A stretch of 64,000 nucleotides of DNA from JBEKHT01 sp049516595 (GCA_049516595.1 JBEKSY010000005.1:73397-137396), one strand, 5' to 3'; shown: positions 50,314 through 59,079, counted from the first letter of the stretch. Made by a program: numbers and translations. Notes: generated by a model from the letters alone, not told the origin.

Positions 50314-51185
50314 TACGAACCTCCAGCTGTGGGTTTCTTTCCTCCCTGGCGGGTCGCGGGACGCTTCTCCTTTTGAGTGGCCATCTCGTAAATCACGCGC
50401 CGCTCCCAGCCACTGGCCTTCGCAATTTCCGCCGAGATCCGGCTGCGGGGGATACCCTGCGCCATCCGATCACGTAGTGCTCGCGACACCTGAGCTCTGC
50501 TCCACCTCTCGGCACGGCGCGGTAGCCCTTCCACAATCATGGTGATTTCGCCACGAGCCGGGGTCGGGCCGAAGTGCGCAAGCGCTTCCGCGGGGGTGCC
50601 GCGGAAAATCTCCTCATGCAGTTTGGTCAGCTCGCGCGCCACCGCGAGCGGCCTCGGGCCCATCACGGCCTGAATGTCCCGCAGGGTTGCATTCAGACGA
50701 CGAGGCGCTTCCAGCGCCACCAGGGTGCGCCGTTGGGATGCCCATTCCTTGAGGAGAGCGCGCCGCGGCACCGCTTTTCGCGGAAGGAAACCCAAGTACA
50801 CAAAACCATCCGTAGGAAGCCCGGAGGCAACCAGAGCCGCAATGGGGGCGGCCGGGCCGGGGATCGGCACAATTCGATGCCCATGCTCGATCGCCGCCCT
50901 TACCAGTTCGAACCCGGGGTCATTCAATCCAGGGGTCCCGGCGTCGCTGACCACAGCCACATCTCCCCGCTCCAGTGCGGCCAGCAGGGTGTCCAAACGC
51001 TGCCGCTTGTTGTGCTCAAAGTAGGAAAGGAGTTCCGTGTGAATATCAAAATGGGCAAGCAGCTTCCTGGTTTCGCGCGTGTCCTCAGCGGCGACTAAGG
51101 GGACCTCGCGCAGGATGCGCACGGCCCGGGGGGACATGTCCTCCAGGTTGCCGATGGGGGTTGCGACAAGGTAAAGGGTTCGCAT
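50313..51185 (-). CDS. rsmI: 16S rRNA (cytidine-1402-2'-O)-methyltransferase
   Basis: A SAM-dependent tetrapyrrole-methylase-fold enzyme that modifies C1402 of 16S rRNA in the decoding centre. 290 residues from ATG 51185, giving the family N-terminus MRTLYLVATPIGNLEDMSPRA. Other motifs: AAEDTRETRKLL, VSDAGTPGLNDPG, PIPGPAAPIAAL, GFLPRK and ELTKLHEE. The short C-terminal tail is basic. A TAGAAT box ends 10 bases before the ATG. Confidence 0.96.
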   Translation of the reverse strand: MRTLYLVATPIGNLEDMSPRAVRILREVPLVAAEDTRETRKLLAHFDIHTELLSYFEHNKRQRLDTLLAALERGDVAVVSDAGTPGLNDPGFELVRAAIEHGHRIVPIPGPAAPIAALVASGLPTDGFVYLGFLPRKAVPRRALLKEWASQRRTLVALEAPRRLNATLRDIQAVMGPRPLAVARELTKLHEEIFRGTPAEALAHFGPTPARGEITMIVEGLPRRAERWSRAQVSRALRDRMAQGIPRSRISAEIAKASGWERRVIYEMATQKEKRPATRQGGKKPTAGGS

Positions 51186-51195
51186 ACCGCTCGCG

Positions 51196-51201
51196 ATTCT
51201 A
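51196..51201 (-). promoter_or_regulatory. Extended -10 box of rsmI
   Basis: TAGAAT preceded by TGC on the minus strand, 10 bases before the rsmI ATG; the 5' UTR would be only a few bases. Confidence 0.5.
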
Positions 51202-51590
51202 GCATAGGGAAGCATTCGCCCTGGCGGTCCCTCTTTCCTCGCTCTTCCTTGACTCGGATGGGGGACCCGATCGGCCCGGATCACCTTTTCTCCCGAGCCG
51301 GCCGGCTGGAAGTCTTCTGCAGAGCGGTCTTCCAGCTTTCCGCCACGCGGGCAGGGCCCAAGGGCATTTCATTTCACTTTCCATCCTCATCCATGACCTT
51401 CTGCGGCGGGCATGAGGGCGGGTCCGGATCCCGGGGCGGAGTGTCTCCGAGGCAGCCGATTGGGTCGCCCCTCTCTTCCGGGCAGGGCCCGCTGGATCGC
51501 ATCGGGACCGCCCCGCAGTCGGGGGGTCCCGCCAGGTATTCAGGCTCCGCCTTCGCCGCCCACGCGATCGCACAAGGCCCAGGTCCCGCC
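51202..51590. other. Non-coding gap between rsmI promoter and the GyrI-like gene
   Basis: About 390 GC-rich bases. Open frames on both strands read as Arg/Pro/Ser-rich sequence without family features. No RNA gene, repeat or U-tract terminator was recognised. Confidence 0.45.
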
Positions 51591-52223
51591 TCAAGCTCGG
51601 GCCGAAACGGGGTGCCTCAGGATCGTCCGTAGCTTGTCGGGTCGGGCCCGGCGAGGATCGCCGAGGTAGATCTCGTGGTGCTTTCCGATCAGTCGGTAGC
51701 CATTTTGTTTGGCGAAGGCCTCCAATTGGGCCACGCTGCGCGACTCTTGATCGTAAGGTCCCACATGCAGGATCTGGATACTGGCACCCTCCCGGAATGA
51801 CCGCATCTTGATCCTCGTAAGAGCCGGACGGCTGCGTTTGAGCTGAAGTTGCTGGAGCGCCGAGCGAAGCATCGCCTCCGTGATATGGGGAGGTTGAAGG
51901 ATCATCAGCCTCCACTTCCACGCCCTCTTCTTCGAAAGGTCGAAGCGGCCCGAGGAGGTCCACCATAGGCCCTCCAACGCCATCAGTGGGTAGTCGATCG
52001 GATTTCGCTTGCGCAACTTGGACATGAACTTAAGGGTGAAGGCGGCGCCGTATAGGGCGCCAATCGCCTCCTGGAATTGCGGCGAAGAGGCCGGGGCCTG
52101 CTTGGGTTTCAGTTCCCCATCGATCATGAGGTACTTGTATTTCGGAACTCTGATCCATTCCACTTTCCTTGCCGACGCCCGGTACAGGGGTCTGACTTCC
52201 TTGCGCAGGTCCAGATGCTTCAT
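51591..52223 (-). CDS. GyrI-like small-molecule-binding domain protein
   Basis: A 210-residue stand-alone GyrI-like protein. The ATG at 52223 gives MKHLDLRKEVRPLYRASARKVE, matching the family start (KKDLKKE..LY). Characteristic segments: KYLMIDGE, GALYGAAFTLKFM, YPLMALEGLWW, WKWRLMILQP and HVGPYDQE, then GKHHEIYLGDPRR near the end. No DNA-binding domain is attached. Such proteins bind hydrophobic ligands, and some hydrolyse toxic electrophiles; the actual role is unknown. The frame is open upstream, but that part lacks similarity. Confidence 0.88.
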   Translation of the reverse strand: MKHLDLRKEVRPLYRASARKVEWIRVPKYKYLMIDGELKPKQAPASSPQFQEAIGALYGAAFTLKFMSKLRKRNPIDYPLMALEGLWWTSSGRFDLSKKRAWKWRLMILQPPHITEAMLRSALQQLQLKRSRPALTRIKMRSFREGASIQILHVGPYDQESRSVAQLEAFAKQNGYRLIGKHHEIYLGDPRRARPDKLRTILRHPVSARA

Positions 52224-52379
52224 GGCAGCACTCCTTTTCTGAAGCGCCGGGAGGGACTGCTCGGCGATGGATTCGCCAGCGGGTAGCCCGCTTCTATTGG
52301 AGCCCGGCCTTCCTGAGGATCGCAGCCGGGATCCGCGCGCGTTGTGCCTCGCAGGCGGAGGCAACGGCCCAGGCTCCCC

Positions 52380-53063
52380 CTACGGGCTGGCCCAATGAAA
52401 AGTCGACAGGATTTCGTCGTAAACGGCAGCCTCCGTAGGCTCGTCGAATTGGGGCGGAGGAGTCGGATAGTTCATCCGGTTCGTCGAGTGAAGAACGAAG
52501 GTCAGACTGACACATGAAGAGCCCCGCGTCACGGTGTAGGCGTCGAACTCATAGAAGTTGCCCGCCCCTGCGTCCGCGCCGGAGGCCTTCTCCAGGGGAA
52601 TCCCGTTGATCACTACCTCTTGTTGTTTGAGTTGCGAAGGGGCGAATCCCCGGGCAGCGGGGCTTGTGCAGCCGCCCGCGGCTGGGCCCACATCGATGTC
52701 CAGGTATTTTTCGGCGAGATTGGTGCCGGAGAGAATAGGTAGATCAATGCGAGTCGTACCCTCATTGGTGCCCAGGAGATGAGAGTGGGGAGGGTACTGC
52801 AACGCGAATGCGGGGGTTTCGTGGATGTAAACGCTCCAACCCGGGATGAAGGTGAAAAGCTGGCCAGGGGTTTCGGACGGCCTGGCCGTTCCGGATGGGA
52901 CAAGTTGCAGCGTCGGCGCGCTCTGCCCTGTTGCGCCAGGGGATTCCCAGGTTGGGGTGATACTCGAGGTGGCGGGGACGTTCACACTGCAACCTGCGAA
53001 AATCAAGGCACCGGTCGCCATCGCGGATGCCGTGGTCCCACCAAAGCGCCTTCTCCCCAGCAT
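52380..53063 (-). CDS. Predicted lipoprotein of unknown function
   Basis: A 227-residue exported protein from ATG 53063, chosen because AGGAAA precedes it and the upstream GTG 53102 lies at the -10 box. The signal segment TTASAMATGALIFAGC ends in a lipobox-like site (FAGC, slightly atypical). A Pro/Ser/Thr linker (TPTWESPGATG) follows, then a domain of unknown type (about 60-225) with GWSVYIHETPAFALQYP and a C-terminal YDEILSTFHW typical of small PsbP-like or DUF lipoproteins. No neighbour suggests a role. Confidence 0.6.
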   Translation of the reverse strand: MLGRRRFGGTTASAMATGALIFAGCSVNVPATSSITPTWESPGATGQSAPTLQLVPSGTARPSETPGQLFTFIPGWSVYIHETPAFALQYPPHSHLLGTNEGTTRIDLPILSGTNLAEKYLDIDVGPAAGGCTSPAARGFAPSQLKQQEVVINGIPLEKASGADAGAGNFYEFDAYTVTRGSSCVSLTFVLHSTNRMNYPTPPPQFDEPTEAAVYDEILSTFHWASP

Positions 53064-53102
53064 TAAGGGTTTCCTGCCTTGAAAGATTCCGTGGCCATCC
53101 AC

Positions 53103-53108
53103 ATTCTA
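53103..53108 (-). promoter_or_regulatory. -10 box of the lipoprotein gene
   Basis: TAGAAT on the minus strand, 39 bases before the ATG at 53063. Confidence 0.45.
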
Positions 53109-53281
53109 CCAGCGCCCCGCGCAAAAAGCCGGCGGCCATGGAGGAAGGCTAGAAGGGAACCGGCCTTCTTCGGATCGAGGTCCTCCCTGGCCCAGGGATC
53201 CTACCCCTTGCCCAGCGGCTATTTCGTTTGAGATCGAGGACGGGTTTGTGAACGGGCGAGGAGGCCCATGGCGGGCGATCA

Positions 53282-54181
53282 CTAGACGGAGTAAGGTTGC
53301 TGGAGTTCGGGTCGATAGAGGCCGAGGTAGCGCCCCAAGATAGCAAAACCAATCAATCCGGAAAGCACTTCCCCTGAGAAAAGAATGGCTGAAGCCTCTA
53401 GGGCGTGGGCCAGGTTCGCAGGTAGCCCCTCGCTGATGCCCTGAAAGAGAATGAGACCAGCTCCCGCAATGATCATCACAACCGTGCAGAACCGCCACGG
53501 GTAGCGGCGAATGTCGAGTACACGGCGGAGTGTGGCGACAGGCCGCCAGCTCAAGAGCTGATCAAGGCGGAGCAAGACCCGCAGCACGCGTGGGAAATAC
53601 CTCAGGATCCACTCCAATCCGCGGTAAACGAGGGCACGCAGATCGTCGAAGAAGTCATCATCGGATCCTCGTGTGGGCCCAGTGGAGGCCTCCGCCGTTC
53701 GGGAATACCGAGCGGCGAACCTTCCCAGCATCCACCCCGTGATTCCCGTCAAAACCGCCAGTGCCGCGAGTGCGTCGATCAGAGCCGGGCTTCCGTCTGG
53801 GTTTTCAGAGAATCGTGCTACCAGGAGTGCAGAAGCATCCCCCGCCAGGGTCAAGGCGATAGAGAGCACGACGACAGCCAGCCCGCGCAGCATGAAGCGC
53901 AGTTGACGCAGAGGCACTGATGAGAGGCCCCAGTACCGGGCCGTGCGCACCCAGGTGAGACCTGCGACTACCATGGCCACCTGGATGGCAACGGACCCAA
54001 TCGCATCATAGGGATCGACCGCAAAGGGGTTGGATCGTGCCAAGGCCGGCAATTGTTTGCTGGCCTGGAAGAACAGGACGAAGAGAACGGCCAGCCCAGC
54101 CCCTGCCCAGGCTCCGGTCTTTCCGGCCCGCACGGCCTCTGCGTGGTTGCGCCCCTCTGGCGCCTTCGGCCCACCCGTCAT
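53282..54181 (-). CDS. Polytopic membrane protein of unknown function
   Basis: A 299-residue protein with about seven hydrophobic segments: an N-terminal one near residue 22-40 (GAWAGAGLAVLFVLFFQ), then DAIGSVAIQVAMVVAGLTWV, LRGLAVVVLSIALTLAG, IDALAALAVLTGITGWMLG, and after a charged loop with an acidic DDDFFDD stretch two more C-terminal helices. I recognise no family. The start ATG 54181 is preceded by GGGGAG at a good distance; the frame is open to 54319. Confidence 0.6.
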   Translation of the reverse strand: MTGGPKAPEGRNHAEAVRAGKTGAWAGAGLAVLFVLFFQASKQLPALARSNPFAVDPYDAIGSVAIQVAMVVAGLTWVRTARYWGLSSVPLRQLRFMLRGLAVVVLSIALTLAGDASALLVARFSENPDGSPALIDALAALAVLTGITGWMLGRFAARYSRTAEASTGPTRGSDDDFFDDLRALVYRGLEWILRYFPRVLRVLLRLDQLLSWRPVATLRRVLDIRRYPWRFCTVVMIIAGAGLILFQGISEGLPANLAHALEASAILFSGEVLSGLIGFAILGRYLGLYRPELQQPYSV

Positions 54182-54421
54182 CGAGAGCGACTCCCCAGAG
54201 TGAGATCGCACATCGATTGCGAATCTGCCGCCCTTTCCAACCGGCGGCAGGGTCCTCATTGATACCATATCTCGGAGGGTTGGCGATCGGATGTCGGCCG
54301 ATCCCCTTCGACGCCACAACCTGGAGCACAGGCCAGGGGTGGCCCGCTGGCTCCGGGCCGGCTGAGTTTCGCAACCGATCGCGCGCGATCCGCGCGGGAA
54401 CCCGAAATGTTGGGCGATAGG

Positions 54422-55609
54422 CTAAGGCAGCAGATTTAGGGGATTGACCTTGCCCAGCGCGACGTCCTGGATTTCAAAATGCAGCTGTGGACTTGTCGTG
54501 TTGCCCGTCGAACCAGCCAGGCCGATCACATTCCCCTGATACACGTTGGTTCCGCAGGCCACGAGGACCTTACTCAGGAATCCGTAGGCCGTTTGCCACC
54601 CGTTCCCATGATCGATCACGATCAGATTCCCGTCCCCTCCGGTGCTCCCTCCTGAAAACATGACGACCCCACTGGCTGCGGCGTAGACCTTGGATCCGAG
54701 TGCGGCCTGCAAATCGATGGCTGGGTGGAAGGCACTGTATGGATTCCCTGAGACGACATGACTGTCCGTTGGCCAAACCCAAAACCCCTCGCCCTTGACA
54801 GAGCTCAAGAATGGGCCCTGGCAGGCGCCCGGACCGCCGAACGACCATCGCGTCTTGTCTGTTCGGCTGAGCTCAGGCACCTGCCAGTGCACGAATTGAC
54901 GGTGACCCCCGGGGATCACGAGCCATGTTCCCGGCGGAATGGGCGAGGCGATGGAGTCGATCGAAGGCGGCAGTTGATTTCCTGGCCAATCTATGATCTG
55001 TCCGGGGGTTACCCCGAAGAACTGGGCCACACCGGCAAGGCTGTTTCCAGCTTGCCATTGATAATAGGTTCCGTCCACGGGCAGTATGTTGAGGACTTGA
55101 CTTGGCCGCATCAGATCAGGGTCATCCCTGAGGATTGCGTAGTTTGCCCAAAGGATCGTTTCAGGCTTGAGATTGTACTTTGCGGCTATCCCGTAAATCG
55201 TGTCCCCGGGCTGGACCGAGTACAGGTGGACTTCCGCTCTTGGCTTCGAGGGCAGGTCCGTATGCAGGTTGATTGCACGGTCGATCGCACCTCCGCCGGA
55301 GGCTGCCGGATAGAGCAGGGATTCGCTGCCGGCAGCGACAGGATGGGCTGGCTCCAGGGTTGGCGTGGGGGTCGGCAGGCTGCCTTGGAGATTCAAGCGC
55401 GCTGGCAGCCAGGACCAAAGCGCAGGACGAGCCATCCAACTGAAGAGGACCACCATGCCCAGCACTAGGAGGTGGCTCACGCCGCGCAGCAATGGGCCCC
55501 TTAGGTTGGTCCGGGTCAGGTCCTGCGAAAGGATCGCCCACGGGGAGCCCTTGGGTTCCCGGGCCGGGTCTGTGGGATGAGAGGCGGGCGAATTCTCTTC
55601 AAAATCCAT
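54422..55609 (-). CDS. LysM-M23 protein with degenerate active site
   Basis: A 395-residue membrane-anchored protein: one N-terminal helix (about 45-65), a PTPTPTLEP linker, two LysM-like repeats (about 128-175, YSVQPGDTIYGIAAKYNL, and 183-232), then a C-terminal LytM/M23 fold (about 265-395). Metal ligands remain (FHPAID His and Asp; the second His of the QLHFE motif), but the catalytic His of the YAHL loop is Phe (YGFL) and the first His of HLH is Gln. It is probably inactive and regulatory or substrate-binding, like EnvC/NlpD-type proteins. GTG 55618 is an alternative start. It lies downstream of its intact paralogue. Confidence 0.83.
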   Translation of the reverse strand: MDFEENSPASHPTDPAREPKGSPWAILSQDLTRTNLRGPLLRGVSHLLVLGMVVLFSWMARPALWSWLPARLNLQGSLPTPTPTLEPAHPVAAGSESLLYPAASGGGAIDRAINLHTDLPSKPRAEVHLYSVQPGDTIYGIAAKYNLKPETILWANYAILRDDPDLMRPSQVLNILPVDGTYYQWQAGNSLAGVAQFFGVTPGQIIDWPGNQLPPSIDSIASPIPPGTWLVIPGGHRQFVHWQVPELSRTDKTRWSFGGPGACQGPFLSSVKGEGFWVWPTDSHVVSGNPYSAFHPAIDLQAALGSKVYAAASGVVMFSGGSTGGDGNLIVIDHGNGWQTAYGFLSKVLVACGTNVYQGNVIGLAGSTGNTTSPQLHFEIQDVALGKVNPLNLLP

Positions 55610-55700
55610 GAGTGACACTGGCGGAGATCCGATCCTTCGCGAGCGAGCCTCCTTCGCCGGAGATAGGCCTGGCGGGTGGAAGAGGGGGCAACGGGGGCCG

Positions 55701-56831
55701 CTAGGGGATAATGTTGAATATGGTATGGGGATCTACTGCCGCACCTAGGACGGTTCTCGAGTTGGGGTTGTAGTGCATCTCAAAGTGAAGATGCGGGCCC
55801 GTGGAATTGCCGGTAGACCCGGCCAAGCCGATCTGCTCCCCCCCCACCACTTGGACCCCGCACGCGACGTCGACCCTGCTCAGATGGGCATAGTACGTTT
55901 GCCACCCGTCCAGGTGATTGATCACGACTAGGTTCCCATAGCCCACATCACTCCCGCCGGCATAGATGACGACACCTCCGTCTGCTGCCTTAATGGGCCA
56001 GCCGGCCAACTCCATGATATCCACGCCCGGATGCCAAGAGGAAAAGTTGTTGCCGGACAGGAGGTGACTCGTGTCATAGGGGGCCGGCCAGACCCAATTG
56101 CCCGACCCGGGAGACGCACTAACAGTACCACCGCAGCCGTTCGGACCCAGGAAGGTGTTGTAGCTCACGTTTTCGGTCACGCTTAATGGTCCAGCCCAGT
56201 TGACGCTGGCGGAAACCCCGCCTGGGATCATGACAAAGTCGCCGGGAAGCACCTGGGGATTGAGCGGGTCGAGATTGTTGCCCGCGAAATTCAGGATGTC
56301 CTCGACGGAGACCTTGAAGCGCGTGGCCACGTCCAGGAAGGTGTCCCCTTCCTGCCACTTGTAGTAGATGCCATCCACGGGAGGGATTCTCAGGACTTGT
56401 CCCGGGGATAACATTCCTCCCATCAAGGTGTCAAAGTTCGCCCAGTAGATAGTCGTGGGCTTCAACTTGACTTGGTCGGCGATTCCAAACACCGTGTCGC
56501 CGCTCTGAACGGTGTAGTTCGTGACGGCCTCGCTTGGCCGGTCCGGCTTGACCGTATGGGGATCGATGATCCTACGAATTGCCGTGGAAGCCCCCGATGA
56601 CCAAGGACTGCTCGGAAGACTGGGCTCGCCTGTCCCGCTCGCCTCGGTAGGCAATAGGGCCAGGACCCCTGCGGCCGCGGGGCCTTCCGTGGCTGGGCTG
56701 GCGGGCCCTCCGTGAACGGTCCGCCAGAAGAAGAAGCCCGCGACGACGAGGACAAGCGGCAAGGCCCCAAGCAGAAGCCATCGCCCGGGCAGATGGACCG
56801 TTCGAGAGGATTCGCCTTCCGGAGGCGTCAT
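55701..56831 (-). CDS. LysM-M23 peptidoglycan endopeptidase
   Basis: A 376-residue membrane-anchored cell-wall hydrolase: N-terminal helix (about 17-36), Pro/Ser-rich linker, two LysM-like modules (about 107-150, YTVQSGDTVFGIADQVKL, and 158-205), and a C-terminal M23 domain (about 240-370). All active-site elements are present: WHPGVD, YYAHLS and HLHFE. It is similar in layout and sequence to the next gene, so the two are tandem paralogues. Its start overlaps the rho stop by 4 bases. Confidence 0.9.
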   Translation of the reverse strand: MTPPEGESSRTVHLPGRWLLLGALPLVLVVAGFFFWRTVHGGPASPATEGPAAAGVLALLPTEASGTGEPSLPSSPWSSGASTAIRRIIDPHTVKPDRPSEAVTNYTVQSGDTVFGIADQVKLKPTTIYWANFDTLMGGMLSPGQVLRIPPVDGIYYKWQEGDTFLDVATRFKVSVEDILNFAGNNLDPLNPQVLPGDFVMIPGGVSASVNWAGPLSVTENVSYNTFLGPNGCGGTVSASPGSGNWVWPAPYDTSHLLSGNNFSSWHPGVDIMELAGWPIKAADGGVVIYAGGSDVGYGNLVVINHLDGWQTYYAHLSRVDVACGVQVVGGEQIGLAGSTGNSTGPHLHFEMHYNPNSRTVLGAAVDPHTIFNIIP

Positions 56832-58108
56832 GCGCCGTCCTTGGTCAGGGTCTCGAGGAATTCCATGTTGTTTTCGGTCTGTGCCAGTCTGCCTAGGATC
56901 GCTTCCGTGGCCTGGGTCAGATCCATCCCAGCCCCGTTGGGGGGTGGCGACATCATCTGAGCAACCATGCGGCGCATCAACCAGACCCGCGGGGTGAGAT
57001 CCGGGCCGAGGAGCAGTTCCTCCCGGCGGGTGGAGGAGCGCTCGATGTCAAAAGCGGGGAAAATCCTGCGCTCCTGCAGTTTCCGGGAGAGCTGGAGCTC
57101 CATGTTGCCCGTGCCTTTGAATTCCTCATACACCACGTCATCCAACCTCGATCCGGTGTCGACTATACAGGTCGCGATGATGGTGAGCGAGCCGCCCCCC
57201 TCGATGTTCCGCGCGGCTCCAAAGAAATGCTTGGGCGGGTAGAGGGCGGCCGGGTCCAGGCCACCGGATAGGGTGCGCCCAGAAGGCGTGACCACGAGAT
57301 TATAGGCTCGGGCCAGACGGGTTATGGAATCGAGGAGGATGACCACGTGACGACCGATTTCGACGAGACGCTTGGCGCGCTCGAGGGCGATCTCAGCAAC
57401 CCGCACGTGGGAGGTCACCGGCTCATCAAAGGTGGAAGAGATCACTTCCGCGTCCACCGAGCGGTCCATGTCGGTTACCTCTTCCGGCCGTTCCCCAATG
57501 AGCGCAACCATCAAGTGAACTTCCGGGTACTTGAGTGAGATGCTGTTGGCGATCTGCTTCAACACGGTGGTCTTGCCGGCCTTCGGGGGTGAGACGATCA
57601 GGCCGCGCTGCCCGTGGCCAATCGGGGCGACCAAGTTGAGAAGCCGCGTGGCCAGAGTGTGGCGGTCGGTCTCGAGGTCGAAGCGAAGGTCAGGGAAGAT
57701 CGGGACGAGGTCCTCGAAAACCGGGCGCTGTTTGGCTTGTTCCGGGTCGAGACCGTTGATGGCCTCCACCCGCAGGAGGCCGAAGTACTTTTCAGATTCC
57801 TTGGGGGCGCGGACTTGGCCAATGACCATGTCTCCAGTTCGCAGACCGAAGCGGCGGATCTGCGATTGGGAAACGTAGATGTCGTTGGGGCCGGGCAGGT
57901 AGTGGTCGGCGCGGAGGAATCCGATGCCCTCCTCCACAATTTCCAGAATGCCACCTCGTAATTCGAGCCCTTGATGTTCCGCATTGGCCTGGAGCAGGCG
58001 CAGAATCAAATCCTCTTTCTTCATGCGCACGGAGCCCGGGATCTCGAAATCCTTCGCGGAGCGGCGCAGATCGGCCAGGTTCATCTTCTCTAGGTCGGCA
58101 ATGTTCAT
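56828..58108 (-). CDS. rho: Transcription termination factor Rho
   Basis: A hexameric RNA helicase that ends transcription. 426 residues from ATG 58108 (MNIADLEKMNLADLRRSA). N-terminal SAP-like segment, cold-shock RNA-binding domain (about 50-125, GGILEIVEEGIGFLRADHYLPGPNDIYVS), P-loop SPPKAGKTTV (about 180), Walker B VILLDSITRLARAYN, and Q-loop KHFFGAARNIEGGGSLTI. ERPEEVTDM is present, preceded by Gly where many Rho proteins have Asp. No N-terminal insertion. It is coupled by overlap to the M23 gene downstream. Confidence 0.97.
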   Translation of the reverse strand: MNIADLEKMNLADLRRSAKDFEIPGSVRMKKEDLILRLLQANAEHQGLELRGGILEIVEEGIGFLRADHYLPGPNDIYVSQSQIRRFGLRTGDMVIGQVRAPKESEKYFGLLRVEAINGLDPEQAKQRPVFEDLVPIFPDLRFDLETDRHTLATRLLNLVAPIGHGQRGLIVSPPKAGKTTVLKQIANSISLKYPEVHLMVALIGERPEEVTDMDRSVDAEVISSTFDEPVTSHVRVAEIALERAKRLVEIGRHVVILLDSITRLARAYNLVVTPSGRTLSGGLDPAALYPPKHFFGAARNIEGGGSLTIIATCIVDTGSRLDDVVYEEFKGTGNMELQLSRKLQERRIFPAFDIERSSTRREELLLGPDLTPRVWLMRRMVAQMMSPPPNGAGMDLTQATEAILGRLAQTENNMEFLETLTKDGA

Positions 58109-58187
58109 ATGGGGCTCTCGCTGGACAGTGATGGGACGCGCAGGGAGTGTAGTCATAGCAGCAATTGGGGCCTCGCAGGAGCGGGGT

Positions 58188-58208
58188 CCAGGTGTGGGGC
58201 ACACCTGG
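58188..58208 (-). promoter_or_regulatory. Perfect inverted repeat upstream of rho
   Basis: CCAGGTGTG and CACACCTGG, 9-base arms with a 3-base loop, about 80 bases before the rho ATG. No T-tract follows on either strand, so it is not a standard terminator. Possible operator or leader hairpin. Confidence 0.5.
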
Positions 58209-58352
58209 TTGTCAGAATGCGTTCATCTCTAGGGATGCGACGATCTCAGTTGCACGCGGACGACGGGCTCATCAGGCTCTACCGCCGAAGGCCCGAAGAC
58301 AAGTGTTGGATCCTGTGTAGGGAGATAAGAGGGCGAATTGTCCTTTTGCGAG

Positions 58353-58425
58353 TGACCCACGTAGGACTTGAACCTACAACCAACTGATTAAGAGTCAGCT
58401 GCTCTGCCAGTTGAGCTAGTGGGCC
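58353..58425 (-). tRNA. tRNA-Lys (anticodon CTT)
   Basis: A 73-base tRNA without encoded CCA. Acceptor GGCCCAC pairs with GTGGGTC (one G-T pair); D-arm GCTC...GAGC; anticodon stem GCTGA/TCAGT with loop CTCTTAA, anticodon CTT; T-arm GTAGG-TTCAAGT-CCTAC. Discriminator A. Confidence 0.97.
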
Positions 58426-58521
58426 GGGTAAGAGGGCGGGAAGCCGAGTCCTGCGTGCTCCCTTGCCTATGGGTCTCTTCCGGGAGGCTCCGGAGAGTCG
58501 TGCCCTTCACGATCCGGCCAA

Positions 58522-58550
58522 ATTATACTCGAAAGGGAAAGGTTGTCAAT
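58522..58550 (-). promoter_or_regulatory. Perfect consensus sigma-70 promoter of tRNA-Lys
   Basis: On the minus strand, TTGACA (58550-58545) and TATAAT (58527-58522) are separated by exactly 17 bases. The tRNA starts 96 bases downstream. Confidence 0.88.
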
Positions 58551-58953
58551 CGGGGCCCAGGCTCCATCCCGCGCAAGACCTGCGGCACTTGCCGACCGAG
58601 GGAATGGGGGAAGGTCGAGGGTGACCGGCACCCCTGCCGAGTCGTTGCGCGCGGCGCAGAGGCGATCGAGATACCGCGAACCAGCCCGACTTCGACACCG
58701 TCTGCCCGCTCGGAACGCTAGGCCGCGCTCCCGATTCCGCCCCTAACGGTCGAAGGATGGATTCGGGCACTCCGAGTCCGGAGGCGGGCTGGGCCCAACC
58801 GCGAGGCCCTGCTCATGGCCGCCAGTCTCCCCCGGACATGCGGGGCCACTCAACCGCGCTTGCATTGATGGGGGAATGTGACGGTGTTCCTTGTCGAGTG
58901 GCACGGCCTGGATGAAACCCACCCAACCGTTGGGCGTTCGTCAAGGTCGAATT

Positions 58954-58982
58954 CTGACAATCGGGACAAACTCGTGAAGAAT
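58954..58982 (+). promoter_or_regulatory. Candidate promoter of the hydrogenase operon
   Basis: CTGACA, a 17-base spacer, then AAGAAT. Predicted 5' UTR about 120 bases. The -10 is weak, which would suit an activated promoter. Confidence 0.35.
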
Positions 58983-59055
58983 AGGACATACTTCAGACCA
59001 AGTGGCGACTAGTGTAAGGTCTCGGGAAGGCAGCCTTGGCCTAGACTGAAAACGA

Positions 59056-59079
59056 CCCCGCTTAGAACCCCGAGCGGGG
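59056..59079 (+). promoter_or_regulatory. Hairpin in the hydrogenase operon leader
   Basis: CCCCGCT pairs with AGCGGGG around a 10-base loop, 17 bases before the Shine-Dalgarno AGAGGAG of hydB. No U-tract, so more likely a leader or mRNA-stability element than a terminator. Confidence 0.4.

Noticed and set aside
58905..58925. Sigma-54 promoter upstream of the hydrogenase operon
   Set aside because: TGGCACG is present, but the spacer is not followed by TTGC, so the second half is missing.
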